A stretch of DNA of 64,000 nt from Haloarculaceae archaeon H-GB1-1 (lineage in GTDB: Archaea > Halobacteriota > Halobacteria > Halobacteriales > Haloarculaceae): positions 1 through 64,000 of the forward strand of contig JARUKX010000003.1 in assembly GCA_029688825.1 (NCBI GenBank), read 5' to 3'. A program made the translations under genes and the position numbers. This document shows positions 7,959 through 16,517 of the stretch, piece by piece; positions within the stretch are counted from its first letter, which is position 1; each line of letters starts with the position of its first letter. The notes below the pieces were generated by a model. It made no database searches. It was not told the origin of the DNA and worked only from the letters and a program-made list of their open reading frames with translations.

Positions 7959-9146
7959 ATGGAAGTCGTAGTCATCGGTGGCGGCATCAGTGGAATGGCC
8001 AGTGCGTACTACCTCTCTCAGCGAGACGGGGTCGAGGTAACGCTCTGTGAACAGGGCGAGAACATCGGTCACGGGAGCACGCCGCGTGCGGTCGGTGGGA
8101 TGCGGTCACTGTACTCCACACCGGTCCACGTGAACCTCTCGCTCATCGCGCTCGACGTGTGGAACTCCTTCGAGGAGGACTTCGGCATCTCGATCGACTA
8201 CCGGAACAACGGGTACCTGTTCGGCGTCGTCGACCGAACGCAGTACGAGTACCTGCGTCAGGACATCTTCATGCAGAACCAGCTCGGAGCTCAAACGGAG
8301 TTCATTACGCCGGAAGAGGCGACCGAGTACGTTCCGGGGCTGAACACGGACCGTTACATGGCCCTCGGCTGGGACCCGGAGGCCTCCCAGGCGGACCCAC
8401 ACGCGTGTCTGCAGGCCTTCTCGAAGCTCGCACGGGAGAACGACGCTCGCATCTTGACCGAGCACAAGGTGACGGACGTCCTTCAGGACGGTACCGACAA
8501 GGTCCGGGGCGTCGAAATCAACGACGGTGAGAAGGAGATCGACGCCGATTACGTGGTCAACGCGGCGGGACCGTGGGGTCACCGCGTCGCCGCGATGGCG
8601 GGCGTCGAGATCCCCATCACGCCGAAGAAGCGCGAGACGACCGTGATGGAACCGGAGCAGAAGCTCCCCGACACGGCGCCGCTGACCATCGACCTCGGAT
8701 CGGGCGCGTACTTCCGGCCGTGGGACGGAGACACCATCCTGGCCGGCGGTCACTTCAAGGCGGACGATCCGGACGTCGATCCCGACGACCCGAGTTCCTT
8801 CGCCGACGACGTGCCGCTGGACTTCGTCGAGATGGCGATGACGGAACTGGAGAAGACCTCCAGTTACTTCGGCATGGACACCCGCATCGTCCGCGGCTGG
8901 TCCGGCGTCTACGCCATCACGCCGTCGAACCACCCGATTCTGGAAGAGAGCGTTCCGGGATTCGTCAACAACGCGGGCCACTCCGGGCGCGCGTTCATGC
9001 ACGCGCCCGCGACCGGACAGGTCGTCGCCGACCTCGTCACCGAGGGCGAGACGGACCTCGTGGACCTGACCGCGCTCCGGACCGACGGCCTGCAGGACCG
9101 ACGTGGCCAGCTCCCCATCCCGTACCGCCAGGACACCTACAACTAG
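7959..9146 (+). CDS. FAD-dependent oxidoreductase, DAO family (second of four)
   Basis: This 395-residue flavoprotein starts MEVVVIGGGISGMASAYYL. The C-terminal half contains GWSGVYAITPSNHPIL and NNAGHSGRAFMHAPATGQ, characteristic of sarcosine oxidase beta/dimethylglycine-dehydrogenase-like enzymes. The frame also opens at 7926, but that codon is within the TATA box, so 7959 is preferred. The next gene begins on the base after its stop codon. The expected role is oxidation of a secondary or tertiary amine or amino acid; substrate unknown. Confidence 0.87.
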   Translation: MEVVVIGGGISGMASAYYLSQRDGVEVTLCEQGENIGHGSTPRAVGGMRSLYSTPVHVNLSLIALDVWNSFEEDFGISIDYRNNGYLFGVVDRTQYEYLRQDIFMQNQLGAQTEFITPEEATEYVPGLNTDRYMALGWDPEASQADPHACLQAFSKLARENDARILTEHKVTDVLQDGTDKVRGVEINDGEKEIDADYVVNAAGPWGHRVAAMAGVEIPITPKKRETTVMEPEQKLPDTAPLTIDLGSGAYFRPWDGDTILAGGHFKADDPDVDPDDPSSFADDVPLDFVEMAMTELEKTSSYFGMDTRIVRGWSGVYAITPSNHPILEESVPGFVNNAGHSGRAFMHAPATGQVVADLVTEGETDLVDLTALRTDGLQDRRGQLPIPYRQDTYN

Positions 9147-9464
9147 ATGACGTCCACCGGGTACGACCCTGCGACCGTTCGGCAAAAACTCGACGCCTTT
9201 CCGAGGCTATTCGGCGACGACCACCGCGTCGTCGAGATTCCCGACGACAGCGCCGCGGCGCGCGGGACCCACGAACCCGGCGAGACGCTGTTCGTCGCCA
9301 GAATCGTCACGGCGACGGACGCACAGGTCGAACTCGACGACGTGTATCGGGTGACGAGCCGCCCGGACACGACCCGGAGCGACGACCCGGCGGACGCGCT
9401 CTACTTCGTCGCGAAGGAGTGGACCGACCGGACGTTCGACCGCGACAGCGTCGACTTGCACTGA
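9147..9464 (+). CDS. Unrecognised 105-residue protein coupled to the flavoprotein gene
   Basis: A small acidic protein with no domain I recognise. Its ATG follows the flavoprotein stop directly (TAGATG), so it is almost certainly co-translated. It has no membrane segment, cysteine pair or signal peptide. The centre (TLFVARIVTATDAQVELDDV) looks like beta-strands of a small barrel. A dedicated small subunit or assembly factor of the oxidoreductase is the simplest guess from position. Confidence 0.6.
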   Translation: MTSTGYDPATVRQKLDAFPRLFGDDHRVVEIPDDSAAARGTHEPGETLFVARIVTATDAQVELDDVYRVTSRPDTTRSDDPADALYFVAKEWTDRTFDRDSVDLH

Positions 9465-9527
9465 TCCGCCGGTCGCCACAGGCCTCGTTTTTATATTTCA
9501 TGCGGGCAAGTATCAACCAGACGCACC

Positions 9528-10715
9528 ATGAGTACGTTCACGTCCAACGACAGATACGACGTCGTCATCGTCGGGGCAGGTGTCACTGGCTGTGCGAGCG
9601 CCTGGCGACTCGCAGCCGACCACGACGTCGCGGTGATCGAGAAGGGGCAGGTCGCCGGCGAAGCGTCGGGACTCGCGGCGGGGTTGATCTCGCCGTCGAA
9701 GTTCTACCCCGAACGCCCGCAGGTCTCTCACCACATCAACGAGTTCTACCGCGAGTTCGATGGGACCGGTGAGTTCGAGTTCCACGACCGCGCCCGCGTC
9801 GGGCTCATCCACCCGGACCTGGAAGCGGAGGCCAGAGAGCGCGCGGAGTTCCTGTCGAGTCACGACCTGCCGACCACGTTCCTCCAGCCCGAGCAGGTCG
9901 CCGAGCGGTATCCTCGGCTCTCGACCGACGGGTTCGCTGGGGCAGTCGAGTACGCCGACCACGGCTGGGTCGACCCGTACACGCTCACGACGACGTTCCA
10001 GCAGCAGGCCCAGGACCGTGGAGCGGACTTCTTCACGAACATGGAAGTCGACGGCCTCGTCGTCGAACAGGACCGCGTTACGGGCGTCGAGACGGAGACC
10101 GGCGAACTCCGCGGCGACCACGTCGTGCTCGCCACCGGGTGGCGAACGCCGCACATCGTCGAGGAGTGGATCGGCCTCCCGATCAAACCGTTCAAGCTCC
10201 AGATTCTGACGCTGGACCACGACTGGGCGGACGGTTGGCAGGACGACTTCCCCATCACACACATCGAACACGAGGGGATGTACGTCCGACCGGAGCAGAA
10301 CGGCCGCCTCCTCGTCGGCGACGGCTTCCGCGAGGTCGACCACCCGGAGACACAGAGCAGCGGCGTCGACGCCGACGAGCAGTTCCACCGTGACGCCGCC
10401 CGGAACGTCCCTGCGATGGTGCCCGACCTGGGGAAGACCGAGGTGGTCAACGACTGGGCCGGCATCGAGGGGATGGTTCCTGACGTGCAGCCGGTCGTCG
10501 ACGCGCCGGACGCCACGCCCGACGGACTGGTCATCGCCCAGGCGTCGACGCTGGGCATCCTCAGCGCCCCGGCGCTCTCCACGGCTGTCCGGTCGCTCGT
10601 AACTGGGGAGGACTGTCCCTTCCCACTCGACCCGTTCAGCGCCGACCGCTTCGATATCCGGACTCCCGACTGGGGGCAGGACGAACTCCCCGCGTACTTC
10701 GAGGAGGAGCTCTAG
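9528..10715 (+). CDS. FAD-dependent oxidoreductase, DAO family (third of four)
   Basis: This 395-residue flavoprotein starts MSTFTSNDRYDVVIVGAGVT, with GAGVTGCASAW as the FAD phosphate loop, a TGWRTPHIVEEW segment in the middle and ASTLGILSAPALSTAV near the C-terminus. A TATA-like element (TTTTTATATTT, about 9488-9498) lies some 30 bases upstream, giving a leaderless mRNA separate from the previous operon. It is closest in layout to amino-acid deaminase/sarcosine oxidase-type enzymes. It is clearly diverged from its three neighbours in the window. Confidence 0.85.
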   Translation: MSTFTSNDRYDVVIVGAGVTGCASAWRLAADHDVAVIEKGQVAGEASGLAAGLISPSKFYPERPQVSHHINEFYREFDGTGEFEFHDRARVGLIHPDLEAEARERAEFLSSHDLPTTFLQPEQVAERYPRLSTDGFAGAVEYADHGWVDPYTLTTTFQQQAQDRGADFFTNMEVDGLVVEQDRVTGVETETGELRGDHVVLATGWRTPHIVEEWIGLPIKPFKLQILTLDHDWADGWQDDFPITHIEHEGMYVRPEQNGRLLVGDGFREVDHPETQSSGVDADEQFHRDAARNVPAMVPDLGKTEVVNDWAGIEGMVPDVQPVVDAPDATPDGLVIAQASTLGILSAPALSTAVRSLVTGEDCPFPLDPFSADRFDIRTPDWGQDELPAYFEEEL

Positions 10716-10816
10716 GACGACGCCTGGCTGCCGGTCGTGGAGGGTATTCGCCGCAGTACCGGCAAGACGACCATGGGAGGGAGCGTTTATATGATTCCGT
10801 ACCTGAACGAACTCGT

Positions 10817-10930
10817 ATGAGCATCCAACAACACAGGCTGTGTCCAAGGTGTGACGCCGAGACGGCGGACAAAGGCGGACTGGAGTACTGCGTCGAATGT
10901 TCGTGGGTACGAAAGCACCCGGCAGACTGA
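10817..10930 (+). CDS. Small CPxC zinc-finger protein, 37 residues
   Basis: A 37-codon frame from ATG 10817 to TGA 10930 encodes a protein with CPRC at residues 9-12 and CVEC at 26-29, a treble-clef-like pair of zinc knuckles. The element TTTATATG (about 10786-10793) ends 24 bases before the ATG, supporting a leaderless transcript. Haloarchaea carry many CPxCG-type mini-proteins of this size, often conditional regulators, but the role of this one is unknown. Confidence 0.65.
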   Translation: MSIQQHRLCPRCDAETADKGGLEYCVECSWVRKHPAD

Positions 10931-11055
10931 CGCTTTCACGCGACACCGAGACGTTCTCCTGACTCGTTCGTCCCCAGCGACGCGTCTTCCTCCAGCAACA
11001 TGCATACTGTTACCACGCAACGAACATCTATGTAGCGTGCAGACATAGACGCTGT

Positions 11056-11292
11056 ATGGACGCCGAATCGACGCTCGCGATCCTGTGGCTCTGTGTCGGC
11101 GTGGCGGGACCACTGGTGATGATCTACGGTGCTGTTCTCGTCGTCGGGTGGGAGGTCTCCCCGGGGTTCGAGTTCTACGTCACTGCCGGCGTCGTCCTCG
11201 CGAGCTTCGCCTGGGTCGTCTACTGTACGTGGCAGATACAGCTCGTCTCCGGCCCGACGAAGGCCGATATACAGGAGTGGGAACGACAGTGA
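11056..11292 (+). CDS. Small two-helix membrane protein, 78 residues
   Basis: Two hydrophobic segments (about residues 7-27 and 40-61) separated by a short loop, followed by a charged tail ending in EWERQ. No family is recognised. The N-terminus is probably outside or in a hairpin arrangement. It stands alone, with 36 bases before the next small gene on the same strand. Confidence 0.6.
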   Translation: MDAESTLAILWLCVGVAGPLVMIYGAVLVVGWEVSPGFEFYVTAGVVLASFAWVVYCTWQIQLVSGPTKADIQEWERQ

Positions 11293-11328
11293 CAGAAGTA
11301 TAATGCACTGGCAGCCCTAGTATGTGGT

Positions 11329-11589
11329 ATGTTCAACCGGCTCATGCAGTTTCTGGGTTTCGAGGAACCGTCGAATCGACCGTACAGCGACCTCTCCGAC
11401 GACGAGATAATCGACCGGTACGCTCGTGCACGACTCCAGTTAGCGGGCGACGAGTGGAACGACGTCGGCCAGGACGTCATCACGGAGACGAACCACCTGA
11501 TGCAGGAGTGGGAGACGCGACACAGCGGGCTGCAGACCCTCGACGCGCTGGCCGAACGACGGGAGCGTGAATTGGTCGAGGAGTCCTGA
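11329..11589 (+). CDS. Unrecognised acidic helical protein, 86 residues
   Basis: A small, very acidic and mostly helical protein. It starts MFNRLMQFLGFEEP and has a central DLSDDEIIDRYARARLQL helix and a charged C-terminal helix (ALAERRERELVEES). It has no cysteines and no membrane segment. Composition and codon use fit a genuine haloarchaeal gene; the function is unknown. Confidence 0.55.
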   Translation: MFNRLMQFLGFEEPSNRPYSDLSDDEIIDRYARARLQLAGDEWNDVGQDVITETNHLMQEWETRHSGLQTLDALAERRERELVEES

Positions 11590-11696
11590 GTGGCGTCTCG
11601 TCGGACCGATTCCGAACCCAATACCCAGCACTCGGTCCGAGACGAACCGACCGCCCCCAAACAGTTTAGACGGTTCGTCTCCACTCCTCGCCCACG

Positions 11697-12251
11697 ATGG
11701 ACGACACCGAGACGAGCGTCGACGTCATCGCGCCGAATCTCCCAGTCGAAGGTGCCATCGTTCGAGCGAACGCGCCGGACTGGGTCGACCAGGACGACGT
11801 TCGCGTGATCGGCTACCCGAAATTCGTCTTCGAGTACGATATCACGCTCGAACAGGCCTTTCTCTCGGACCGCACGGTGATACAGTCCGTCACCGTCGAC
11901 GCCGTGACCGGCGGGCGACTCCGGAACGACACCTATCCCGACGTCGAGTCCCGAACGATTCCGAAGGAGGCGCTCGTGCAGCCACGATTCCAGCGCGAAG
12001 GGGCCATCGAGAAGGCGAAATCCGCGATTCGACGGTACATCTCGTTCCACTATCCCACCTCGGTCCTGGTCCGTAGCCTGCCCGACATGGAGATCAGCCG
12101 CGAAGATTTCGCGTTCACTCTCTACTGGTTGGTGCCGATGGGTTCGGGACCGGACTCCGAGACGGTCACCATCGTCGACGCCGTGACCGGTGAGGCCATC
12201 GAGGAGGACGTGCGTCTCGAAAACGTGACCGCCGAAACGGTCGCGAACTGA
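11697..12251 (+). CDS. Unrecognised 184-residue protein with an internal repeat
   Basis: A soluble acidic protein in which SVTVDAVTGGRLRNDTYP (about residues 64-81) recurs near the C-terminus as TVTIVDAVTGEAIEEDVRLE. Each half ends in a strand-turn bearing DAVTG, reminiscent of PepSY-like beta-hairpins, so the protein is probably a duplicated domain. No signal peptide is visible. It converges with the zinc-finger gene on the opposite strand, five bases away. The function is unknown. Confidence 0.65.
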   Translation: MDDTETSVDVIAPNLPVEGAIVRANAPDWVDQDDVRVIGYPKFVFEYDITLEQAFLSDRTVIQSVTVDAVTGGRLRNDTYPDVESRTIPKEALVQPRFQREGAIEKAKSAIRRYISFHYPTSVLVRSLPDMEISREDFAFTLYWLVPMGSGPDSETVTIVDAVTGEAIEEDVRLENVTAETVAN

Positions 12252-12256
12252 GGGCT

Positions 12257-12484
12257 CTACTCCTGACGACGCCGCTTGCACGACTGTGAGCAGAACTGAA
12301 CCCGTTCGCCGAGCAGCAGAAGCGACCCGAGGAATCCACGCACTCCGTCTTCCTCGGTGTCGATCGGTGCTGCGGGCGCGCCCCGTTTCGCCCACTCCTC
12401 CTCGGTGACGTAGGCGCCGCACTCGTCACACCGGACCAGCGCACGTTCACACGGCATACGAGAGACTTGGATCTGAATCCGCAT
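12257..12484 (-). CDS. Small zinc-binding protein, 75 residues
   Basis: The first half has CERALVRCDECG and the C-terminus has CSQSCKRRR, together giving a likely four-cysteine zinc site with a long insert (a FLGSLLLLG hydrophobic strand). Similar short haloarchaeal proteins are annotated only as domains of unknown function. An alternative start is the ATG at 12457 (MPCERAL), which keeps all cysteines. Confidence 0.65.
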   Translation of the reverse strand: MRIQIQVSRMPCERALVRCDECGAYVTEEEWAKRGAPAAPIDTEEDGVRGFLGSLLLLGERVQFCSQSCKRRRQE

Positions 12485-12594
12485 AGTCGCTGCTCCACTG
12501 GTCGGTGGTCACACACAACCGCATCCGCCGATAGCCCCACTCATATCAACGCGCTGGTAGGCGGTAAGTTTTTGATACTGCGTGTGACATTGTT

Positions 12595-12723
12595 ATGCGT
12601 ACTATGGCGGGAATCACGTTCGCACTGGTCGGCATCGTCGTAATAGGAATAATCTTCTTCCTCGCCGTATTCGCGGCGAACAAGTACGAGGAGAAACTCG
12701 CGTCGGAAGCGCCGTCGAGTTAG
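12595..12723 (+). CDS. Single-pass membrane mini-protein, 42 residues
   Basis: The frame from ATG 12595 (or 12604) to TAG 12723 encodes one hydrophobic helix (about residues 7-28) followed by a charged tail, AANKYEEKLASEAPSS. Mini-proteins of this layout usually associate with larger membrane complexes. No partner gene is adjacent. Support is compositional only. Confidence 0.45.
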   Translation: MRTMAGITFALVGIVVIGIIFFLAVFAANKYEEKLASEAPSS

Positions 12724-12879
12724 TCGAGTGACGATTTCGACTGCAACCGAACCACTATTGCTCGTCGCTGTGTCCACCGCTCGTCAGAGATAGGTCATCA
12801 CCTCTCGAGGCCGGGACGAGCCTCGCCAGAAGGTCGACGGCGGGAACCCGCCGGTCACGAACTCACGACGGGAGGTCGA

Positions 12880-14334
12880 TCAGTTGAGGGCTTCTTCTTT
12901 GCCACGCTCGACGTACTCGTCGAGTTCTTGCTCGATGTCCTCGTCGAGCGGCGGCCGTTCGTAGGTGTCGAGCAGTTCGTTCACGCGGTCGTGAGCTGCC
13001 GCGAAGGCGTCCTTGCTCCCTTTGCTCTCCCAGTCGTCGTACGACTGACGGTTGAAGATCTTCGTCATGTAGTGGTCCGTCTTGCTGTGCTCCAGCGTGT
13101 GACGTTTGTTGAGGAAGTGCCCGCCGGGCTCGACCTCTTCGAGCAGGTCCACCGCGAACGTCTCGTCGTTGAGGTCGTACCCGCGCTGGAAGCGCTGGAC
13201 GTACCGGATGCGCTCGCAGTCGAGGACGTACTTTTCGGGCGAGACGGTCGAGTAGGAGTTGAGGATGCCCGCGGCGTGGAGCATGAAGTCGATGTCGCTG
13301 AACATCGCGATCATCAGCTGGAACATCGACTCCGCACCGCTCTGGTCGTCGATGGTCTTCGAGTCGTTGAGCGTCCCACCCGCACGCACGGGGATGTCGT
13401 AGCTGCGAGCCATCTGTGCGGCGAAGGAGACGAACAGGCCACCTTCCGGACTCCCGATGGAGAACGACCCGTAGCGAACGTCGACGTTCGACGATGGAAG
13501 TCCGTAGACGATGGGCGTACCGGGGTTGATCTGTTGTGAGAGGACGACCCCGGTGAGAATCTCGGCGTTCGCGAGTGCGAACGACCCTGCCAGCGTCGAG
13601 GGACCCGACGCGTTCGCCATGACGGCCGGCGAGATGAGGACCGGCTGCCCGGCTTTCGCGTACTCCAGCAGGCCGCCGGTCATCCGCGTGTCCCAGGTCC
13701 GGGGGGAGACGGTGTTGATGATGCCGGTCATGTACGGCTTCGAGAGGTCTCGGTCGTCGTTCGCGATGCCGACCATCTCCAGGCTGGCGCGGGCACGTTC
13801 TTCGCCGTAGGTCGAGCCCATCACCGGTTTGTCGGTCAGCTTCAGCGACCGCGGGACCATCTCGTAGTGTTTGACCTCCTGGGGAACGTCGGTGGGCTCA
13901 CAGAGGTTGTATCCCGTACACCCGATGACCTCCTCCATCTGTGCGATCTTCGCCAGGTCCTCGTAGTCCGCGATGGTCGACGCCCTACGGCCCTCGCCGT
14001 AGCGGAGCACGTTCGGGGCACCGTAGGTCGAGGTGAGCGTCGTATCCCCGTCCCCGACTCCCGTGTTCCGGTCCGGGTTTCGCGAGTGGAGCGTGAACGA
14101 CGACGGCGGCTTCTCCAGCGCGTCGTCGACGAGGCTCTCGGGAATGCGGACGATCTCGTTCTCCTCGTCCACCGTAGCCCCGGCCTCAGCCAGAATATCG
14201 CGCGCTTCCTCGTGTGCCACCTTGATGCCGATGTCCTCCATGATCTGGATCGAGACGTCGTGTATCGCCTCGACGCCCTCCTCGGTCATCTTCTCTGGCG
14301 GCGGAACTTCGACTGTAGATAGGTCGTACTCCAT
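12880..14334 (-). CDS. MttB-family (trimethylamine/betaine) corrinoid methyltransferase, non-pyrrolysine type
   Basis: This 484-residue protein belongs to the MttB family. Recognisable segments are DIGIKVAHEEARDILAEAG, GGLLEYAKAGQPVLISP, ANAEILTGVVLSQQINPG and AAGILNSYSTVSPEKYVLD. The frame has no internal TAG, so it is the pyrrolysine-free type, to which glycine-betaine methyltransferases belong. Such enzymes transfer a methyl group from a quaternary amine to a corrinoid protein; neither the corrinoid protein nor its tetrahydrofolate methyltransferase partner is encoded in this window. The gene is divergent from the symporter operon, implying a shared substrate. A TATA box (14369-14378) lies about 35 bases before the start. 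Confidence 0.85.
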   Translation of the reverse strand: MEYDLSTVEVPPPEKMTEEGVEAIHDVSIQIMEDIGIKVAHEEARDILAEAGATVDEENEIVRIPESLVDDALEKPPSSFTLHSRNPDRNTGVGDGDTTLTSTYGAPNVLRYGEGRRASTIADYEDLAKIAQMEEVIGCTGYNLCEPTDVPQEVKHYEMVPRSLKLTDKPVMGSTYGEERARASLEMVGIANDDRDLSKPYMTGIINTVSPRTWDTRMTGGLLEYAKAGQPVLISPAVMANASGPSTLAGSFALANAEILTGVVLSQQINPGTPIVYGLPSSNVDVRYGSFSIGSPEGGLFVSFAAQMARSYDIPVRAGGTLNDSKTIDDQSGAESMFQLMIAMFSDIDFMLHAAGILNSYSTVSPEKYVLDCERIRYVQRFQRGYDLNDETFAVDLLEEVEPGGHFLNKRHTLEHSKTDHYMTKIFNRQSYDDWESKGSKDAFAAAHDRVNELLDTYERPPLDEDIEQELDEYVERGKEEALN

Positions 14335-14368
14335 AGTGGTGCGTTCGTGTGTAGTTCCCGCGTGGGTT

Positions 14369-14484
14369 CATATATGAGTTTTGCCTCTCGCCGTCTGAAC
14401 ATTTCCTGGACCGCCGCGCCAGGACCGTCCGTAGCGCGGGGGAGAGCGCGGGTTTGTCTATATCCAAGGAACAATATTTATATA
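14369..14484. promoter_or_regulatory. Divergent promoter region between mttB-like gene and symporter operon
   Basis: CATATATGA at 14369-14378 is placed for minus-strand transcription of the methyltransferase. AATATTTATATA at 14473-14484 is placed for plus-strand transcription starting near 14505-14510. The roughly 90 bases between them can hold shared regulation; no clear palindrome is visible. Confidence 0.5.
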
Positions 14485-14504
14485 CTAACGTGAACATGCC
14501 TATT

Positions 14505-14534
14505 ATGACCCATGCCAGCTATGTGCACAGGTGA
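14505..14534 (+). other. Possible nine-residue leader peptide before the symporter operon
   Basis: ATG at 14505 lies at the predicted transcription start and reads nine codons (MTHASYVHR) to TGA 14534. It lies 50 bases ahead of the small symporter subunit. A second in-frame ATG is at 14496. This may be chance. Confidence 0.2.
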
Positions 14535-14584
14535 GTGGCAGGGTATCAACCAACAAACACTTCCGGCACAAGGGAGGGAATAAC

Positions 14585-14743
14585 ATGGCTCTAACAGGAC
14601 AAGGATACTTGATGTTCACAATTGTCAACGCCGTCGTATGGCCCGGTTTCGCCGCACTGTACTGGTTCCTGGTGCAGCGCGGAGAGGAAGACCTCATGGA
14701 CACGATGTCCGAGCAAGCGTCGGCGGAGGCAAGCGAGGGGTGA
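14585..14743 (+). CDS. Small subunit of the sodium:solute symporter, 52 residues
   Basis: This single-helix protein (hydrophobic residues about 8-26) is followed by a charged tail, VQRGEEDLMDTMSEQ. Its position six bases before an SSS-family permease is the arrangement of two-component symporters. The upstream GGGAGGG sequence is a good ribosome binding site eight bases before ATG 14585, so the longer open frame from 14531 is not used. It probably stabilises or regulates the permease. Confidence 0.7.
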   Translation: MALTGQGYLMFTIVNAVVWPGFAALYWFLVQRGEEDLMDTMSEQASAEASEG

Positions 14744-14749
14744 TCACAC

Positions 14750-16405
14750 ATGGCGAGTACGATCATCCTCGGAGCGTTCGTCGTATACCTCCTCGCGGTC
14801 CTGGGCATCGGTGTCTGGGGCGCGAGTGAAACGGGCAACCAGGAGGATTACCTCCTCGGTGGCCGCGGACTGAACATCGTGTGGGCGACGCTGAGCGAGC
14901 AGGCGAGTCTGTGGAGCGGGTGGCTGACCGTCGGTCTGCCCGCCTTCGTCTACAGTTCCGGGATGCTCGGGGTCTGGTGGTTCTTCTGGTGTATTCCGGG
15001 GAACCTCCTGGCCTGGGGCGTCGTCGCGAAGCGCCTCTCACGGTACTCGCGGATGTTGAAGGCGCTGACGTTACCGGAGTTCCTCGGGAAGCGCTACGAC
15101 AGCCGCTACCAGTCCGTCATCCTGCTCGCCGCAGCAGGCGCGGCATACTTCTACTTCTTCTACGTCGCAGCCCAGGTGCTCGCCGGGACGAGCGCCATCC
15201 GGAACGGGCTCGGCTTCACGAAGACGACCGGGTTCGCTATCACGGTCGTCATCGTCATCGGCTACACGCTGGCCGGCGGGTACCTCGCCGTGTCCCTGAC
15301 CGACGTGATGCAGGGCATCCTGATGATGATCTTCGCCATCGCGGTGCCGCTGGCGACCATCGCCCAGTTCGGCGGCCTCGACGGACTGATGACACAGTAC
15401 AGCGCGGCGGCGTCCGCGTCAGCGGCCTCCTGGACGGCCGGCCTCTCCGGATCGGAGCTCATCGTCTCGTCGATATTCCTGGTCGGGTTCGGGTTACCGT
15501 TCCTGGCCCAACCACACGGCGTCGTGCGGTACATGAGCATGAAGAAGCCGTCCCAGATCGGCTACGGGATGATGGTCATGTCCATCTTCCAGGTGCTGGC
15601 GCTCATCGGCGTCCCGATTCTGGCCTTCGGCGGCGTGCTCCTGTTCCCGGACCTGGCGAACGTCGACGCACTCGCGCCGAAAATGATCGTCGAGACGCTG
15701 CCGGGTTGGCTCGCGGGCATCCTGCTGGCCGGTATCGTCGCCGCCGTGATGAGTACGGCCGACTCCCAGCTACTGGTCGTCGGTTCGACCATCGGTGAGG
15801 ACGCCTACAAGGGCGTCATCAGTCCCAACGCGTCCGACCGCAAGGTCATGATGGTGACGCGCGCGGCCGTCCTCGTCGCGGGTGGCATCGCCGCCGCCAT
15901 CGCCTGGACGACGCCGGACACCGTCTTCACCGCAATCGCGTTCGCGTGGGGCGGACTCGGGACGACGTTCATGGCCCCACTGGTGCTCGGGCTCTGGTGG
16001 GACCGTGCAAACGGGGCCGGGGCAATCGCCGGTCTCGTCGTCGGCTTCGTCGGTGCCGGGCTGTTCAGTCAGGTCCTGACCGGTGGCCCTGTGATCGCCG
16101 GGACGGGTCTGTTCGATCGGTACTTCGTCCTGCCGGTGCTCATCATGAGCTTCGGCGCAGACATCATCGTCAGCCTCCTGACCGAACCGCCGAGCGACCA
16201 GGTCTCCGAAAACATCCGTGAGGTCTCTCGGCCGCTCAACGAAGAGCTGAGCGTTGTGTCCGGGAGTTCCTCGCCGGGTCCCGCGGCGACCGATGGTGGC
16301 TTCGAGGAAGCACCAGACACGCTGACGGTGCCCGAGGAGAGCCTCGTGACCGAGTTCGTCAAGGGTCGGTCCCTCGACGACCTCCCGTCCGCGTCGTCGA
16401 CGTAA
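14750..16405 (+). CDS. Sodium:solute symporter (SSS family)
   Basis: This 551-residue permease has about 13 hydrophobic helices and SSS signatures including EDYLLGGRGLNIVWATLSEQ at the N-terminus, YTLAGGYLAVSLTDVMQGIL and AAVMSTADSQLLVVGSTI. A long acidic cytoplasmic tail follows the last helix. It imports a solute with Na+. Divergence from an MttB-type methyltransferase suggests a betaine, N-methylated amino acid or proline-like compound, but sequence alone does not fix the substrate. Confidence 0.88.
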   Translation: MASTIILGAFVVYLLAVLGIGVWGASETGNQEDYLLGGRGLNIVWATLSEQASLWSGWLTVGLPAFVYSSGMLGVWWFFWCIPGNLLAWGVVAKRLSRYSRMLKALTLPEFLGKRYDSRYQSVILLAAAGAAYFYFFYVAAQVLAGTSAIRNGLGFTKTTGFAITVVIVIGYTLAGGYLAVSLTDVMQGILMMIFAIAVPLATIAQFGGLDGLMTQYSAAASASAASWTAGLSGSELIVSSIFLVGFGLPFLAQPHGVVRYMSMKKPSQIGYGMMVMSIFQVLALIGVPILAFGGVLLFPDLANVDALAPKMIVETLPGWLAGILLAGIVAAVMSTADSQLLVVGSTIGEDAYKGVISPNASDRKVMMVTRAAVLVAGGIAAAIAWTTPDTVFTAIAFAWGGLGTTFMAPLVLGLWWDRANGAGAIAGLVVGFVGAGLFSQVLTGGPVIAGTGLFDRYFVLPVLIMSFGADIIVSLLTEPPSDQVSENIREVSRPLNEELSVVSGSSSPGPAATDGGFEEAPDTLTVPEESLVTEFVKGRSLDDLPSASST

Positions 16406-16517
16406 CCGGTTCTTTCTCTTCACTACCTTTTTCCACCGTCCGAGCGACTGCAAACGTCGTCGCTCACGCCATCTGTGCCGATACTTATTTGCACGACCGG
16501 CGTGAGACTCCCTACAC

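Noticed and set aside
12880-14334. Pyrrolysine (TAG) in the MttB-like gene
   Set aside because: The frame is open over its full length with no internal TAG, so it is the pyrrolysine-free type.
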